In this document: positions 34,290 to 43,306 of the stretch, piece after piece | Layout: every line of letters begins with the position of its first letter | How positions within the stretch are numbered: position 1 is the stretch's first letter | Origin: Sphingomonas sp. PP-F2F-G114-C0414 | Lineage (GTDB): Bacteria; Pseudomonadota; Alphaproteobacteria; Sphingomonadales; Sphingomonadaceae | Assembly (NCBI RefSeq): GCF_003688595.1 | Contig: NZ_RCWT01000010.1 | Location: forward strand, 757,040 to 821,039 | Length of the DNA: 64,000 nt | Direction of reading: 5' to 3' | The notes under the pieces: model-generated | Told to the model about the DNA's origin: nothing | The model's database searches: none | What the model saw: the letters and a program-made list of their open reading frames with translations, nothing else | Program-made: the position numbers and the translations under genes

Positions 34290-34355
34290 GTACCGTCCGT
34301 CAGGGAAGCGTTCTTCCCTGCGAGGCGCGGCCTATAGGAAGCGGTTTCAAGGCGG

Positions 34356-34877
34356 TCAAGCGAACATGTGCCGGGAAATCGCTTCCCATGGTCCGCCGCG
34401 ATACCACCACGCGCCAAGACCCGCGATTTCGACGTCCTTCGGCGTGAAATCGCGCTGCAGATTGCCGAGCAGGAGCTTGGCGACCTGCGGGCTGACCTTG
34501 TTCTGGATCGTGACGTGAGGACGCCAGCCGCCGGCGTCCTGCGGGGTAAGCATGCCGGTGAACGCGTCAGCGAGGCGCGCACGGATGCCGACGAGGTCGG
34601 GGGACTCGATCCGGTAGGCCACACCCCGTCCTAGCGACATCAGGCCGCCCACGCGCGCCTGTGGGGCACGGATGCCACGCGTTTCCTGGTTGAGGCGGTG
34701 CTTGAGCTCGTCGAGACCCGAGGGCGGCAGGTGGTGGAACAGCGTCAGGTGTGCGTCGAGCTGGTTGCGCTCGGGCGGAAAATGCTCGCGACGCATTGAA
34801 TCGAAGAACGCGGTGTCCTTGCGGCCGAACAGGGCCGTGACGATGATCGGGGCGACTTCGGTCGGGCCGGTCGTCAT
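34356..34877 (-). CDS. 2H phosphoesterase / 2'-5' RNA ligase-like protein
   Basis: 173 residues with the two HxTx motifs of the 2H phosphoesterase superfamily: HLTLFHH in the first half and HVTIQN in the second, with LDAHLT spacing as in ThpR/LigT. Expected activity is hydrolysis or ligation of 2',5' or cyclic phosphodiester bonds in RNA. ATG at 34877 is used. The 13-base C-tract immediately upstream (34880-34892, part of a palindromic repeat) replaces any visible ribosome-binding site, so expression could depend on tract length. Confidence 0.85.
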   Translation of the reverse strand: MTTGPTEVAPIIVTALFGRKDTAFFDSMRREHFPPERNQLDAHLTLFHHLPPSGLDELKHRLNQETRGIRAPQARVGGLMSLGRGVAYRIESPDLVGIRARLADAFTGMLTPQDAGGWRPHVTIQNKVSPQVAKLLLGNLQRDFTPKDVEIAGLGAWWYRGGPWEAISRHMFA

Positions 34878-34879
34878 GG

Positions 34880-34988
34880 CCCCCCCCCCCCCGGCGAAGG
34901 CCGGGGTCCAATTGGGAAACGTCAATGACGAGGGTAGCACGCCGTTACTGCAACCTCTCCAATTGGGCCCCGGCCTTCGCCGGGGGGG
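34880..34988. repeat. paired palindromic repeat, family B
   Basis: CCCCGGCGAAGGCCGGGGTC with CAATTGGG, and the inverse CCCAATT...GGGCCCCGGCCTTCGCCGGG. Two more copies lie at 57857-57962 and 63301-63413. The left arm here is preceded by an expanded run of 13 C directly before the start codon of the 2H phosphoesterase gene. Confidence 0.88.
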
Positions 34989-35020
34989 TGCGACTTTGGC
35001 GAAGCAGGAGGCGTAAATCA

Positions 35021-36952
35021 TCAAATCTCGACCTGGCTGCCTAGCTCGACGACGCGGTTGGTCGGCAGGCGGAAGAACTCCATCGCGCTTTCCGCATTGC
35101 GCAGCATCCAGGCGAACAGCTTCTCGCGCCAGATCATCATGCCGGGCTTGTCCGATGCGAGCAGCGTCTGTCGCGACAGGAAGAAGCTGGTGTCCATCAT
35201 CTTGAAGTCCGCGCCGCAATTATGGACTTGGCGCAGTGCGGCGGGCACGTCGGCGTCCTCCATGAAGCCGTAGCGCAGCACGAGGCGGTGGAAGCCGTCG
35301 CCGAGCTCCTCGCGCACCGCGCGGTCGTGCGCGGGCCAATAAGGCTGACCGACGATCTTGACGGTGAGCAGGATGACGCGCTCGTGCAGCACCTTGTTGT
35401 GCTTGAGGTTGTGGAGCAGCGCGTGGGGCACGCCGTCCGCGGTCGAGGTCATGAACACCGCCGTCCCCGGCACGCGCGACGCCGAACTCGCTGCCGAGCC
35501 GATGAACACCTTTATCGGCATCGCCGCCTCGTGCATCCGGTCGATCATCAGCTGCCGCCCCTTCGACCAGGTCGTCAGGAAGGTGAAGATGATGAACCCG
35601 ACCAGCAGCGGGAACCAGCCGCCAGCCGGCACCTTGGTCAGGTTCGCCGCGAAATAGGCGCCGTCGACCGTGAAGAAGATAGCCAGCAGCGGGATCGCGG
35701 CGATCTTCGGCCAGTTCCAGAGGCGGAACAGCACGACGCCGAGCAGGCACGTGTCGATGAACATCGCGCCGGTTACCGCAATGCCGTATGCGCTCGTCAG
35801 GTTCGACGAGGTGCGGAAGAACAGCACGAGCAGGATCACCATCACCATCAGCGCGCCGTTGACGAGCGGGATGTAGATCTGGCCCGCGGTCGAGGCGCTG
35901 GTGTGCTCGATCCGGAGGCGCGGGATGAAGCCGAGCTGGATCGCCTGCTGCGTCACCGAGAACGCACCGGAGATCACCGCCTGCGACGCAATGACGGCGG
36001 CCATCGTCGCGAGGATGACGAGCGGGAGCTGGAGGCTCTCGGGGGCGAGGTTGTAGAACGGGCTGACCAAGGCCTCGCGACCGTCGCGGAACAGCAGCGC
36101 GCCCTGCCCCATGTAATTGAGGATCAGCGCGGGCAGCACGAAGAACAGCCACGACAGGCCGATCGGCTTGCGGCCGAAATGCCCCATGTCCGCGTACAGC
36201 GCCTCGGCACCGGTGACAGCGAGGACGACCGAGCCGAGTGCGAGGAACGCCCGCTCGGGATCGATGATGAAGAACTCGACCGCGTAGTGCGGCGACAGCG
36301 CCCAGAGCACCTCGGGGGTCTGGACGATGCTGAGGATACCGAGCACCGCGATGACGCTGAAATACACCAGCATGATCGGCCCGAACACGAGCCCGATACG
36401 CGCGGTGCCGCTCTTCTGCACCCAGAACAGCGCGATCAGGATCACGATCACGATCGGCAGCACCAGTCCGGCAAAGGCGGGCGCGGCGACGGCGAGGCCC
36501 TCGACCGCGGACAGCACCGACACCGCGGGCGTGATCATGCTGTCGCCGTAGAACAAAGCCGTCGCGAACACGCCGAGCAGGATGATTCCCTTGCTCCAGC
36601 GCTTCGTCTTGGTCTTGCCCGAGACGAGTGCGAGCAGCGCGAGGCTGCCGCCTTCGCCCTTGTTGTCGGCGCGCATGATGATGATGACGTACTTGACCGT
36701 CACGACGATCATCATCGACCAGAACATCAGGCTGATGACGCCCATGATGTGCGCCGCATCGAGCGCGAGCTTGTGGTGGCCGGCGAAGGTCTCGCGGAAG
36801 GCGTAGAGCGGGCTGGTGCCGATATCGCCGAAGACGATGCCGATCGCACCGAAGGCGAGCTTCAGCATGCCGTCGGAGTTGTGATGCCCCGTCTCGAGAT
36901 CGAGATTGGCGGGTGGTACGGTCGAGGCCGCGGCGGTCTGGTCGACGCTCAC
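35021..36952 (-). CDS. kup: KUP family potassium uptake protein
   Basis: 643-residue K+/H+ symporter. Twelve hydrophobic helices cover residues about 25-440, starting with the family signature [20 protein letters not shown]; the last 190 residues form a cytoplasmic domain. Motifs [17 protein letters not shown] and [20 protein letters not shown] are characteristic. Length is normal for KUP. It stands alone: the repeat at 34880 lies downstream and about 250 bases of upstream region separate it from the Lrp gene. Confidence 0.97.
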   Translation of the reverse strand: MSVDQTAAASTVPPANLDLETGHHNSDGMLKLAFGAIGIVFGDIGTSPLYAFRETFAGHHKLALDAAHIMGVISLMFWSMMIVVTVKYVIIIMRADNKGEGGSLALLALVSGKTKTKRWSKGIILLGVFATALFYGDSMITPAVSVLSAVEGLAVAAPAFAGLVLPIVIVILIALFWVQKSGTARIGLVFGPIMLVYFSVIAVLGILSIVQTPEVLWALSPHYAVEFFIIDPERAFLALGSVVLAVTGAEALYADMGHFGRKPIGLSWLFFVLPALILNYMGQGALLFRDGREALVSPFYNLAPESLQLPLVILATMAAVIASQAVISGAFSVTQQAIQLGFIPRLRIEHTSASTAGQIYIPLVNGALMVMVILLVLFFRTSSNLTSAYGIAVTGAMFIDTCLLGVVLFRLWNWPKIAAIPLLAIFFTVDGAYFAANLTKVPAGGWFPLLVGFIIFTFLTTWSKGRQLMIDRMHEAAMPIKVFIGSAASSASRVPGTAVFMTSTADGVPHALLHNLKHNKVLHERVILLTVKIVGQPYWPAHDRAVREELGDGFHRLVLRYGFMEDADVPAALRQVHNCGADFKMMDTSFFLSRQTLLASDKPGMMIWREKLFAWMLRNAESAMEFFRLPTNRVVELGSQVEI

Positions 36953-37128
36953 TGGACGGTGAATCGGCCCGGAAGTGCAGCAATACTCATCGAATTTCCG
37001 ATTTCACCCTGTGCCCCAAGCGCGCGCATTTAGCATGCGGGCCGGAATGCGGCAACGGCGGGGCGGGCAACGTGGATTAACTGGGGCTGATCGGACCGAC
37101 GCGTGAGGTGAGAACGCCCCCGCTTCCG

Positions 37129-37205
37129 TTCTCCTGCGAACGCAGGAGCCCAGGGTCACAGGCGCCGTTCTTTCTGACCCTGGATTCCTGCGTTCGCAGG
37201 AAAAC
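37129..37205. repeat. paired palindromic repeat, family C variant
   Basis: GTTCTCCTGCGAACGCAGGAG and the inverse TCCTGCGTTCGCAGGAAAAC around CCAGGGTCA...TGACCCTGG, ending one base before the stop codon of the Lrp gene. Likely forms a strong hairpin at the 3' end of that transcript. Confidence 0.8.
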
Positions 37206-37206
37206 A

Positions 37207-37647
37207 CTATCGCCTGATGACCTCGCGAATGACGAAGTGTGACGCGAGCCGCGTTACGCCCGGTAGTTGCGACAGCGTCTCTCGGTGGATGCGTTCGAAC
37301 GTCTCGCCGTGGCGGATTTCGACGTGGAGCATGTAGTCCGCCTCGCCGCTCATCAGGAAGCATTGGACGACCTGCGGACACTCGACGATCTCGGCCTCGA
37401 ACGCTGCCATCGTCTCCTTGCGCTGATCCCGCAGCGTGACGTTGACGAGGACGATACTGGGGTCGCCCCGCGCCGCTTGCGACAACACCGCACGATAGCC
37501 GACGATTGCGCCGCTTTCGCGCAATTGGGCTACCCGGCGATGCGCAGCGCTCGCCGACAGGCCGACCGCGTCGCCAAGCTCGGCGCTGGTCAGGTCGGAA
37601 TTGGCGGCGAGCAGGTCCAGGATCCTGCGTTCGATCGTGATGCTCAA
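37207..37647 (-). CDS. Lrp/AsnC family transcriptional regulator
   Basis: 146 residues: N-terminal winged helix-turn-helix (ILDLLAANSDLTSAELG then SASAAHRRVAQL) and a C-terminal RAM/ACT-like ligand domain (ECPQVVQCFLMSGEADYMLHV). Such regulators sense amino acids. It is divergent from alanine dehydrogenase, 127 bases away, the usual arrangement for an AldR-type activator that responds to alanine; this regulatory link is inference from position. Confidence 0.93.
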   Translation of the reverse strand: MSITIERRILDLLAANSDLTSAELGDAVGLSASAAHRRVAQLRESGAIVGYRAVLSQAARGDPSIVLVNVTLRDQRKETMAAFEAEIVECPQVVQCFLMSGEADYMLHVEIRHGETFERIHRETLSQLPGVTRLASHFVIREVIRR

Positions 37648-37774
37648 GATTATCCCGTTTCAAGGGCGATGGATGCAATCATCTTGCAGATGCGGTATCG
37701 CACCGAGACCAGTTTGCGAACCCTTCCCGTCCAAGGCGCGCTAATATGGCGCAAACGATAATGGAGTGGAATCA
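37648..37774. promoter_or_regulatory. divergent lrp-ald control region
   Basis: Shared upstream region of the regulator and alanine dehydrogenase. Short dyads are visible: TGCGGTATCGCA at 37691-37702 and GCGCGCTAATATGGCGC near 37736-37752, the latter close to the ald ribosome site. They are candidate regulator sites; no promoter boxes can be assigned with certainty. Confidence 0.4.
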
Positions 37775-38881
37775 ATGCGCGTCGGTGTCCCCAAGGAAAT
37801 CAAGAACCACGAATATCGCGTCGGCCTGACCCCGCCATCGGTCGCCGAACTGGTCGCGGCCGGTCACGAGGTCGTCGTCGAGACGCAGGCCGGCTCGGGG
37901 ATCGATTTCGAGGATCAGGACTATGTCGACGCAGGCGCGACGATCCTGCCGACCGCCGCCGCGGTATTCGCCGGCGCCGACATGATCGTGAAGGTCAAGG
38001 AGCCGCAGCCGAGCGAGATCGCGATGCTCGAGCCGCGCCATCTGCTGTTCACCTATCTCCACCTCGCCGCGGACAAGCCGCAGGCCGAGGGGCTGATGAA
38101 ATCCGGCGCGACCTGCATCGCGTACGAGACGGTCACCGACAACCGTCGCGGGCTGCCGTTGCTCAAGCCGATGTCGGAAGTCGCGGGCCGCATGTCGGTG
38201 CAGGTCGGTGCGCATTATCTCGAGAAGGAGCAGGGCGGACGTGGCGTGCTGCTCGGCGGCGTCCCCGGTGTCGCGCCGGCCAAGGTCGCGATTCTCGGTG
38301 GCGGCGTGTCGGGCGTCAACGCCGCGCAGATGGCGGTCGGCATGCGCGCCGACGTGACGATCTACGACATCTCGAACGATCGCCTTGCCGAACTCGACAT
38401 GTTTTTCTCCAGCCAGATCAAGACCGCCTACGCGTCGAAGGCGGCGATCGCGGCGGCGGTGAAGAACGCGCATCTGGTGATCGGCGCGGTGCTGGTGCCG
38501 GGGGCCGCTGCGCCGAAGCTCGTCACGCGCGAGATGCTGAAGACGATGAAGCGCGGCTCGGTGCTGGTCGACATCGCGATCGATCAGGGTGGGTGCTTCG
38601 AAACGAGCCACGCCACGACGCATGAGGACCCCGTGTTCGAGGTCGACGGCGTGATCCATTACTGCGTCGCCAACATGCCGGGTGCAGTTGCGCGTACCTC
38701 CGCGTTTGCGCTCAACAATGCGACGCTGCCGTTCGCGCTGAAGCTCGCCAACCTGGGCGCCGAGGCCGCGATGAAGGCCGACCCGCATCTCGCCAACGGG
38801 CTGAACGTCTACAAGGGCAAGATCGCCTACAAGGCGGTCGCCGATGATCTAGGTTTACCTTACGAAGCATGGGCTGGCTGA
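37775..38881 (+). CDS. ald: alanine dehydrogenase
   Basis: 368-residue NAD-dependent enzyme that interconverts L-alanine with pyruvate and ammonia. N-terminus MRVGVPKEIKNHEYRVGL is diagnostic, with substrate Lys/His residues further on (VKVKEPQPSE, FTYLHLAAD), the NAD-binding motif ILGGGVSGVNAAQMAVG, and DIAIDQGGCFETSHATTH. Full length. ATG 37775 is preceded by GGAG at 37763-37766. Probably controlled by the divergent Lrp-type regulator. Confidence 0.97.
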   Translation: MRVGVPKEIKNHEYRVGLTPPSVAELVAAGHEVVVETQAGSGIDFEDQDYVDAGATILPTAAAVFAGADMIVKVKEPQPSEIAMLEPRHLLFTYLHLAADKPQAEGLMKSGATCIAYETVTDNRRGLPLLKPMSEVAGRMSVQVGAHYLEKEQGGRGVLLGGVPGVAPAKVAILGGGVSGVNAAQMAVGMRADVTIYDISNDRLAELDMFFSSQIKTAYASKAAIAAAVKNAHLVIGAVLVPGAAAPKLVTREMLKTMKRGSVLVDIAIDQGGCFETSHATTHEDPVFEVDGVIHYCVANMPGAVARTSAFALNNATLPFALKLANLGAEAAMKADPHLANGLNVYKGKIAYKAVADDLGLPYEAWAG

Positions 38882-38885
38882 CTCG

Positions 38886-38910
38886 GGAACGGATACGGAA
38901 CATGGGTGTT
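38886..38910 (+). promoter_or_regulatory. possible EcfG-type (general stress) promoter
   Basis: GGAAC at 38886-38890, 16 bases, then TGTT at 38907-38910. The alphaproteobacterial general stress sigma factor EcfG prefers GGAAC-N16/17-CGTT, so this matches nine of ten... in practice all of the -35 and three of four -10 bases. It would start transcription about 15 bases before the DUF3072 gene. Confidence 0.4.
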
Positions 38911-38932
38911 GGACAGGGGAAAGGAATTTCCA

Positions 38933-39151
38933 ATGTCCGACACCCCGAACCCCAAGTCCGAACCCTTCTCGAACGCCGAGAAGGACCCGGACGACTGGAC
39001 CACCGGCGATGAGAAGATGACCGGTGCACAGGCAAGCTACCTCAAGACGCTGTCCGAGGAAGCACACGAGGAATTCGATGAGACGCTGACCAAGGCGGAT
39101 GCGTCGAAGAAGATCGACGAACTGCAGTCGAAGACCGGCCGCGGGCAGTAA
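38933..39151 (+). CDS. DUF3072 family small protein
   Basis: 72 residues, very acidic and hydrophilic: starts MSDTPNPKSEPFSNAEKDP, then the family core DDWTTGDEKMTGAQASYLK and LSEEAHEEFDE, ending with a helical DASKKIDELQ segment. DUF3072 proteins are small, soluble and of unknown function. AAGGA lies 7-11 bases before the ATG. A possible EcfG-type promoter precedes it, which would make it a stress-induced protein, but that is only a sequence match. Confidence 0.88.
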   Translation: MSDTPNPKSEPFSNAEKDPDDWTTGDEKMTGAQASYLKTLSEEAHEEFDETLTKADASKKIDELQSKTGRGQ

Positions 39152-39178
39152 GCCCTTCTTCTCGTTACCCCTTTTCGC

Positions 39179-39261
39179 GTCATCCTGACGAAAGTCAGGA
39201 TCCAGAGCCAAATAGCCTAACGTTTTTGGCTCTGGATCCTGGGTCGAGCCCAGGATGACGG
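39179..39261. repeat. paired palindromic repeat, family E
   Basis: CGTCATCCTGACG...GGATCCAGAGCCA and the inverse TGGCTCTGGATCCT...CCAGGATGACG around TAGCCTAACG. It occupies the gap between two convergent genes and could serve both as a hairpin terminator. A partial copy lies near 26110. Confidence 0.85.
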
Positions 39262-39263
39262 GA

Positions 39264-39908
39264 CTATTTTTGGCCTGCGTTCGGCACGTCCTGCATAGCC
39301 AGGAACCGATCCAGCATAGCCAGTCGCGTGGCGATCTCGCCCCGATACGAAATGTTGGCTGGCGTCGAGGCAAGCGCCTTTGCCCAATACGGCCGAGCCG
39401 TCGCGAACTCCCCGGCCCGCACATACGCTAGCCCGAGAAAAAACGGCGGGGCCGGATGCTTCGGCGCCAGTCGCGTCGCCTGCTGGAATGCGAACAGCGC
39501 GGGTGGAGAAACCTGGTTCGCGTCGTGCGCAGCAAGCGCATTGGCAAGGCCAGTCCATAACACGAGGCTTTTCGGTGCGATCCGGATACCGCCTAACAGC
39601 ACCTGCACCGCCGCACGGCGATCACCGATCCGCGTCATCGCATCCGCCGCCACCAGATACGCCGCCGCGCCCGTATACCGCTCGAGCATCTGGTCGCGCA
39701 ATTCCAGCATCGCGCCATCGTCAGGCGCCGGCGCGAGTCCGGTCGACACCGCATGGCCGGAAAGCCCCGGCTGCCCCTGCCACGCATACCCCGCCGCGCC
39801 GAGCATCAGCGCAGATGCGACCATCGACCACAGGACGCGGTTCACGTTCAATACCGCGAGCAGCGCAAACGCACCGGCTCCGATCGCGGCCAGCCAGACG
39901 TAACCCAT
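39264..39908 (-). CDS. ccmI: cytochrome c biogenesis TPR protein CcmI/CycH-like
   Basis: 214 residues. Two N-terminal membrane helices (about residues 4-18 and 26-42) are followed by periplasmic tetratricopeptide repeats, e.g. AAAYLVAADAMTRIGDRRAA and APPFFLGLAYVRAGEFATARPY. CcmI presents apocytochrome c to the heme ligation complex. It is shorter than the E. coli CcmH C-terminal half. Last gene of the ccm operon, with its ATG overlapping the ccmH stop (ATGA). Confidence 0.88.
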   Translation of the reverse strand: MGYVWLAAIGAGAFALLAVLNVNRVLWSMVASALMLGAAGYAWQGQPGLSGHAVSTGLAPAPDDGAMLELRDQMLERYTGAAAYLVAADAMTRIGDRRAAVQVLLGGIRIAPKSLVLWTGLANALAAHDANQVSPPALFAFQQATRLAPKHPAPPFFLGLAYVRAGEFATARPYWAKALASTPANISYRGEIATRLAMLDRFLAMQDVPNAGQK

Positions 39909-40429
39909 CAGCGTGTCCTCCGCCGGAAGCTCGACCGCACAACCCAGCCGCCTATCGCCAGCAGCAGGATTGGCGTTAGCCACAACGGCCACGTCAGTCC
40001 CGACAGCGGCGGATCGTACGTAACATAGTCGCCGTAGCGCGCGATGAGCCAGTCTCGGATCGAGGCAGGCTTTTCGCCATGCTCGATCCGCTCGCGGACT
40101 AGCGCGCGCATGTCGGCCGCCATGTCCGCGTCGCTGTCGGCAATCGACTGCCCCTGGCAGACGAGGCAGCGTAGCGTTTCCATGAGTGCGCGGGCGGAAG
40201 CCTCCTTGGCGGGGTCGGCGAGCTGCACGTTGGCGTAATGCGCTGGTGGAGTGACCGGCTGGGCGAAGGCCGGCGAGATACAGAGCAAAAGCGCAGCAAC
40301 GACCTCCCCTCCCGCTCGCGGGAGGGGTCGGGGGAGGGCATGACGCGCGCGTGCGGGTGATGCTGGAGGAGAAGCCCCTCCCCTAACCCCTCCCGCGAGC
40401 GGGAGGGGAACAGACAGCCGCCTCCTCAC
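39908..40429 (-). CDS. ccmH: cytochrome c maturation protein CcmH, with repeat-derived signal region
   Basis: 173 residues. Periplasmic thiol reductase that acts on the CxxCH of apocytochromes: Cys88/Cys91 in LRCLVCQGQS, followed by a long helical bundle (DMAADMRALVRERI) and a C-terminal membrane helix (WLTPILLLAIGGWVV). The GTG start at 40429 overlaps the ccmG stop, so the N-terminus is fixed. Residues about 7-42 (VPLPLAGGVRGG ... PLPRAGGE) are encoded by a palindromic repeat and split the signal peptide between its basic start MRRRL and its core VVAALLLCISPAFA. Signal function may be altered. Confidence 0.92.
   Translation of the reverse strand: MRRRLSVPLPLAGGVRGGASPPASPARARHALPRPLPRAGGEVVAALLLCISPAFAQPVTPPAHYANVQLADPAKEASARALMETLRCLVCQGQSIADSDADMAADMRALVRERIEHGEKPASIRDWLIARYGDYVTYDPPLSGLTWPLWLTPILLLAIGGWVVRSSFRRRTR
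40303..40409. repeat. palindromic repeat (family A) inside the ccmH signal sequence
   Basis: Inverted ends CCTCCCCTCCCGCTCGCGGG...GGGGGAGGG and CCCTCCCCTAACCCCTCCC...GAGCGGGAGGGG. It is read in frame as residues 7-42 of CcmH. Nearly the same element sits in gspE at 53767-53884. Confidence 0.9.
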
Positions 40430-40953
40430 CGCGCGTCCTTCACGGCTTGGACGATCTCGGCCACATTCTCAGGCCGGATATCGCCGATGATCTGCTTCAC
40501 GACGATCCCGCGGCCGTCGATCACGAACGTCTCCGGCACGCCTGACGAGCCCAGCGCCAACTGCACCTGGCTGGCCCGGTCGCTGCCGATACGCTCGTAC
40601 GGATCGCCATTGCGCCGCAGGAACCCGCTGATCGCCGGTGCCGTATCGCGGATCGCGATCGCGTCGATCGGCACGCCCATCGCCTTCAACCGCATCAACT
40701 GCGGCGCCTCGGCGATGCATGGGATGCACCAGCTCGCGAACACGTTGAGCAACCGCGGCTTGCCCTGTCGAAACGATGCGCTGGTCAGGCCGGGCTTGCC
40801 GGGGACCATCGCCGGCAACGCGAAGTCGGGGAGCGGCTTGCCGACCATCGCCGATCGCACCACCTTCTCCGCCGGCCGGAACAGCCCGCTCGCCACCACC
40901 GCGAACAGCAGCGCGAAGATCGCCAGCGGTGCCCAGAGTGCGAACCGCTTCAT
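40426..40953 (-). CDS. ccmG: thiol:disulfide oxidoreductase CcmG/DsbE
   Basis: 175 residues: one N-terminal membrane anchor (WAPLAIFALLFAVVASGLF) and a periplasmic thioredoxin fold with redox pair Cys76/Cys79 in FASWCIPCIAEAP, cis-Pro in SSGVPETFVID. It keeps apocytochrome thiols reduced for heme attachment. ATG at 40953 overlaps the ccmF stop by 4 bases, matching its neighbours; an ATG two codons upstream (40959) is the alternative. Confidence 0.95.
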   Translation of the reverse strand: MKRFALWAPLAIFALLFAVVASGLFRPAEKVVRSAMVGKPLPDFALPAMVPGKPGLTSASFRQGKPRLLNVFASWCIPCIAEAPQLMRLKAMGVPIDAIAIRDTAPAISGFLRRNGDPYERIGSDRASQVQLALGSSGVPETFVIDGRGIVVKQIIGDIRPENVAEIVQAVKDAR

Positions 40954-42863
40954 GCCCATTCAGCCCGTATCGCGGCACGTCGCTCGCGCCGCACCCGGCC
41001 GAGCAGCGACAGCATACCGCCGAGCGCGATCAGCACGCCGCCGAACCAAATCAACGTTACGAACGGCTTCCACCAGAGGCGAAGCTGCCAGCGCCCCTGC
41101 CCGTCCGGTTGGCCGAGCACGGTATAGAGCTGGCCGTCTAGTACCGTCAGGATGGCGGACTCGTTGGTGCTTGTCGGCGGGTTGGCGAAGAAGCGGAGTT
41201 GCGGGCGCAGGATGCTCTGGCTGCCACCGCGTGTCGCGGTGAGCCGCGCTTCCAGTGCCGACCAGTTCTCGCCGATCACTGGCGAAATGCCGTCGAGCGT
41301 CACGGTGTACGGCCCGACCCGCGCTGGCTCGCCCGCGCGGACCGCGACTAGCGTTTCCTTGGTAAAGGCGCTGTCCGACGCCATCCCGGCGAGGCTGATC
41401 GCGATGCCGAGATGCGCGATGACCATGCCATACGTGAACAGCGGCGTGCGCCTGAGGTTGCGCTTCCACAACGGCGCGACGCTGGCGACGGCGAGCCCCG
41501 CGGCCAGCGAAAGCCCGGCCCAGGGGAGCGCGCCCGGCCAGACGAACAGCAACGCGATTGCCGCGAGCAGTGTCGCGCCGATTGGCAGCATCACGCGACG
41601 CACCACTGCCTTTGAATCGTCGCGCCGCCAGCGCAGCAGCGGCCCGACCGCCATCACCGCGACCAGCAGCAACGCGATCGGCCCCGCCGCCTTGTTGAAG
41701 AACGGCGGACCGACCGACAGCTGCACGCCGAAGCTCGCCGCGACGATCGGATAGAGCGTGCCGATCAGGACGATGCCGAGGATCACCGACAACAACAGGT
41801 TGTTCGCGACCAACCCGCCCTCGCGGCTGACCGGATCGAAGGTCGTGCCCGCGCGGACGGTGCCGATCCGCGCGGCGAACAGCGCGAGCGCTCCGCCGAT
41901 GTAGATTGCGAGCAACGCCAGGATGAACGCGCCGCGCTCCGGGTCGACCGCGAACGCGTGCACGCTCGTCAGGATGCCCGAGCGCACCAAAAAGGTGCCG
42001 ATCATCGACATCGAGAATGCGACGACCGCCAGCATGATCGTCCACGCGCGCAGGCCGTCGCGCGTCGCGAGCACGGTCACCGAATGGAGCAATGCGGTGG
42101 CGGCGAGCCACGGCATCAGCGAGGCGTTCTCGACCGGGTCCCAGAACCACCAGCCGCCCCAACCGAGCTCGTAATAGGCCCAATAGGATCCCGCGGTGAT
42201 GCCGAGCGTCAGGAATATCCATGCGATCAGCACCCAGGGGCGCATCGCCTTCGCGAACGCCGGGCCGACGTCGCGCGTGACGAGCGCACCAACCGCGAAC
42301 GAGAACGCGACCGAGAGGCCGACATAGCCTGTGTAAAGCGTAGGCGGATGGAACGCCAAGCCGGGATCCTGCAACAGCGGGTTGAGGCCGAGACCGTCGG
42401 CGGCAGCCGGATTGAGTCGCGCGAACGGGTTCGAGGAGAACAGCAGGAACGCGTAGAAGCCGAGCGCGATCGTCGCCTGTGCGCCGAGCGTCGCGGTGAG
42501 CGTGCGTTCGGGCAGCGAGCGCTCGAAGATCGCCACCGCGCCACCGGCCAGCCCGAGGATCGTCACCCAGAGCAGCATCGAGCCTTCGTGATTTCCCCAC
42601 GCACCGGCGAACTTGTAGAGCCACGGCTTGGCGGAATGACTGTTCTCGACGACCAGTTTGACGGACATGTCGGAGTCGAGGAACAGTTCGATCAGTAGCG
42701 CCATCGCTAGCAGTGCGAGTAACCCCTGGACGATCGCCACCGGCCGGACCGCCGCTGCGACGTCTTCACGACCGCGTGCAATGCCGATCGCTGCCATCAC
42801 GAGCTGCAACGCCGCCAGCGCGCCTGCGAACCAGAGCGCGGCGAGGCCTGCTTCGGCGATCAC
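40950..42863 (-). CDS. ccmF: cytochrome c heme lyase subunit CcmF
   Basis: 637-residue polytopic membrane protein. Heme-handling WWD domain WGGWWFWDPVENASLMPWL near residue 235, with conserved His residues in the flanking periplasmic loops (GNHEGSM, PPTLYTGYVG, LLHSVTVLATRDG); about 14-15 membrane helices and a periplasmic domain near the C-terminus. With CcmH and CcmI it attaches heme to apocytochrome c. The start is GTG at 42863, overlapping the ccmE stop (GTGA). Confidence 0.97.
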   Translation of the reverse strand: MIAEAGLAALWFAGALAALQLVMAAIGIARGREDVAAAVRPVAIVQGLLALLAMALLIELFLDSDMSVKLVVENSHSAKPWLYKFAGAWGNHEGSMLLWVTILGLAGGAVAIFERSLPERTLTATLGAQATIALGFYAFLLFSSNPFARLNPAAADGLGLNPLLQDPGLAFHPPTLYTGYVGLSVAFSFAVGALVTRDVGPAFAKAMRPWVLIAWIFLTLGITAGSYWAYYELGWGGWWFWDPVENASLMPWLAATALLHSVTVLATRDGLRAWTIMLAVVAFSMSMIGTFLVRSGILTSVHAFAVDPERGAFILALLAIYIGGALALFAARIGTVRAGTTFDPVSREGGLVANNLLLSVILGIVLIGTLYPIVAASFGVQLSVGPPFFNKAAGPIALLLVAVMAVGPLLRWRRDDSKAVVRRVMLPIGATLLAAIALLFVWPGALPWAGLSLAAGLAVASVAPLWKRNLRRTPLFTYGMVIAHLGIAISLAGMASDSAFTKETLVAVRAGEPARVGPYTVTLDGISPVIGENWSALEARLTATRGGSQSILRPQLRFFANPPTSTNESAILTVLDGQLYTVLGQPDGQGRWQLRLWWKPFVTLIWFGGVLIALGGMLSLLGRVRRERRAAIRAEWA

Positions 42864-43306
42864 TGCTTGGCGTCCGGCTCGAGCGTCTTCGTCTCGTGCA
42901 TCTTGCCGGCCATCTCCGGCGGCATGTATTTCTCGTCATGCTTGGCGAGCAGGTTCGACGCGACGAAGCTGCCGTTGGGCTGGAACTGGCCCTCGGCGAC
43001 GACGCCCGATTTTTCGCGGAACAGGTTAGGGACGATGCCCGCGAAGACTACCGGCGTGGTCGCCTGTCCGTCGGTGACGACGAACTGCACGGTAACGCCG
43101 TCCGCGGCGCGCTTCACCGAGCCACCCTCGACCATCCCACCGAGCCGCACCGCGCGGCCGAGAGGCAAGCCGTCGCGACGCACGTCCGACGGTGCGTAGA
43201 AGAACGCCGCCTGGTCCTTCAGCGCCGACAGAGCGAGCAGACCCGCGACCACGACCGCGCCGAGCGCCAGCAGCGCTAGCGTCAGGCGTTGATGCTTGGC
43301 CTTCAT
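42860..43306 (-). CDS. ccmE: heme chaperone CcmE
   Basis: 148 residues: N-terminal anchor (LTLALLALGAVVVAGLLAL) and a periplasmic OB-fold. The covalent heme-binding His123 and Tyr127 are in LAKHDEKYMPPEM; VVFAGIVPNLFREKSGVVAEG is the conserved core. Carries heme from CcmC to CcmF. Overlaps ccmD by 4 bases (ATGA). Confidence 0.97.
   Translation of the reverse strand: MKAKHQRLTLALLALGAVVVAGLLALSALKDQAAFFYAPSDVRRDGLPLGRAVRLGGMVEGGSVKRAADGVTVQFVVTDGQATTPVVFAGIVPNLFREKSGVVAEGQFQPNGSFVASNLLAKHDEKYMPPEMAGKMHETKTLEPDAKQ

Noticed and set aside
35222..37033. A 603-codon plus-strand frame opposite kup
   Set aside because: Low-complexity Arg/Asp/His/Glu composition; kup on the other strand is unambiguous.
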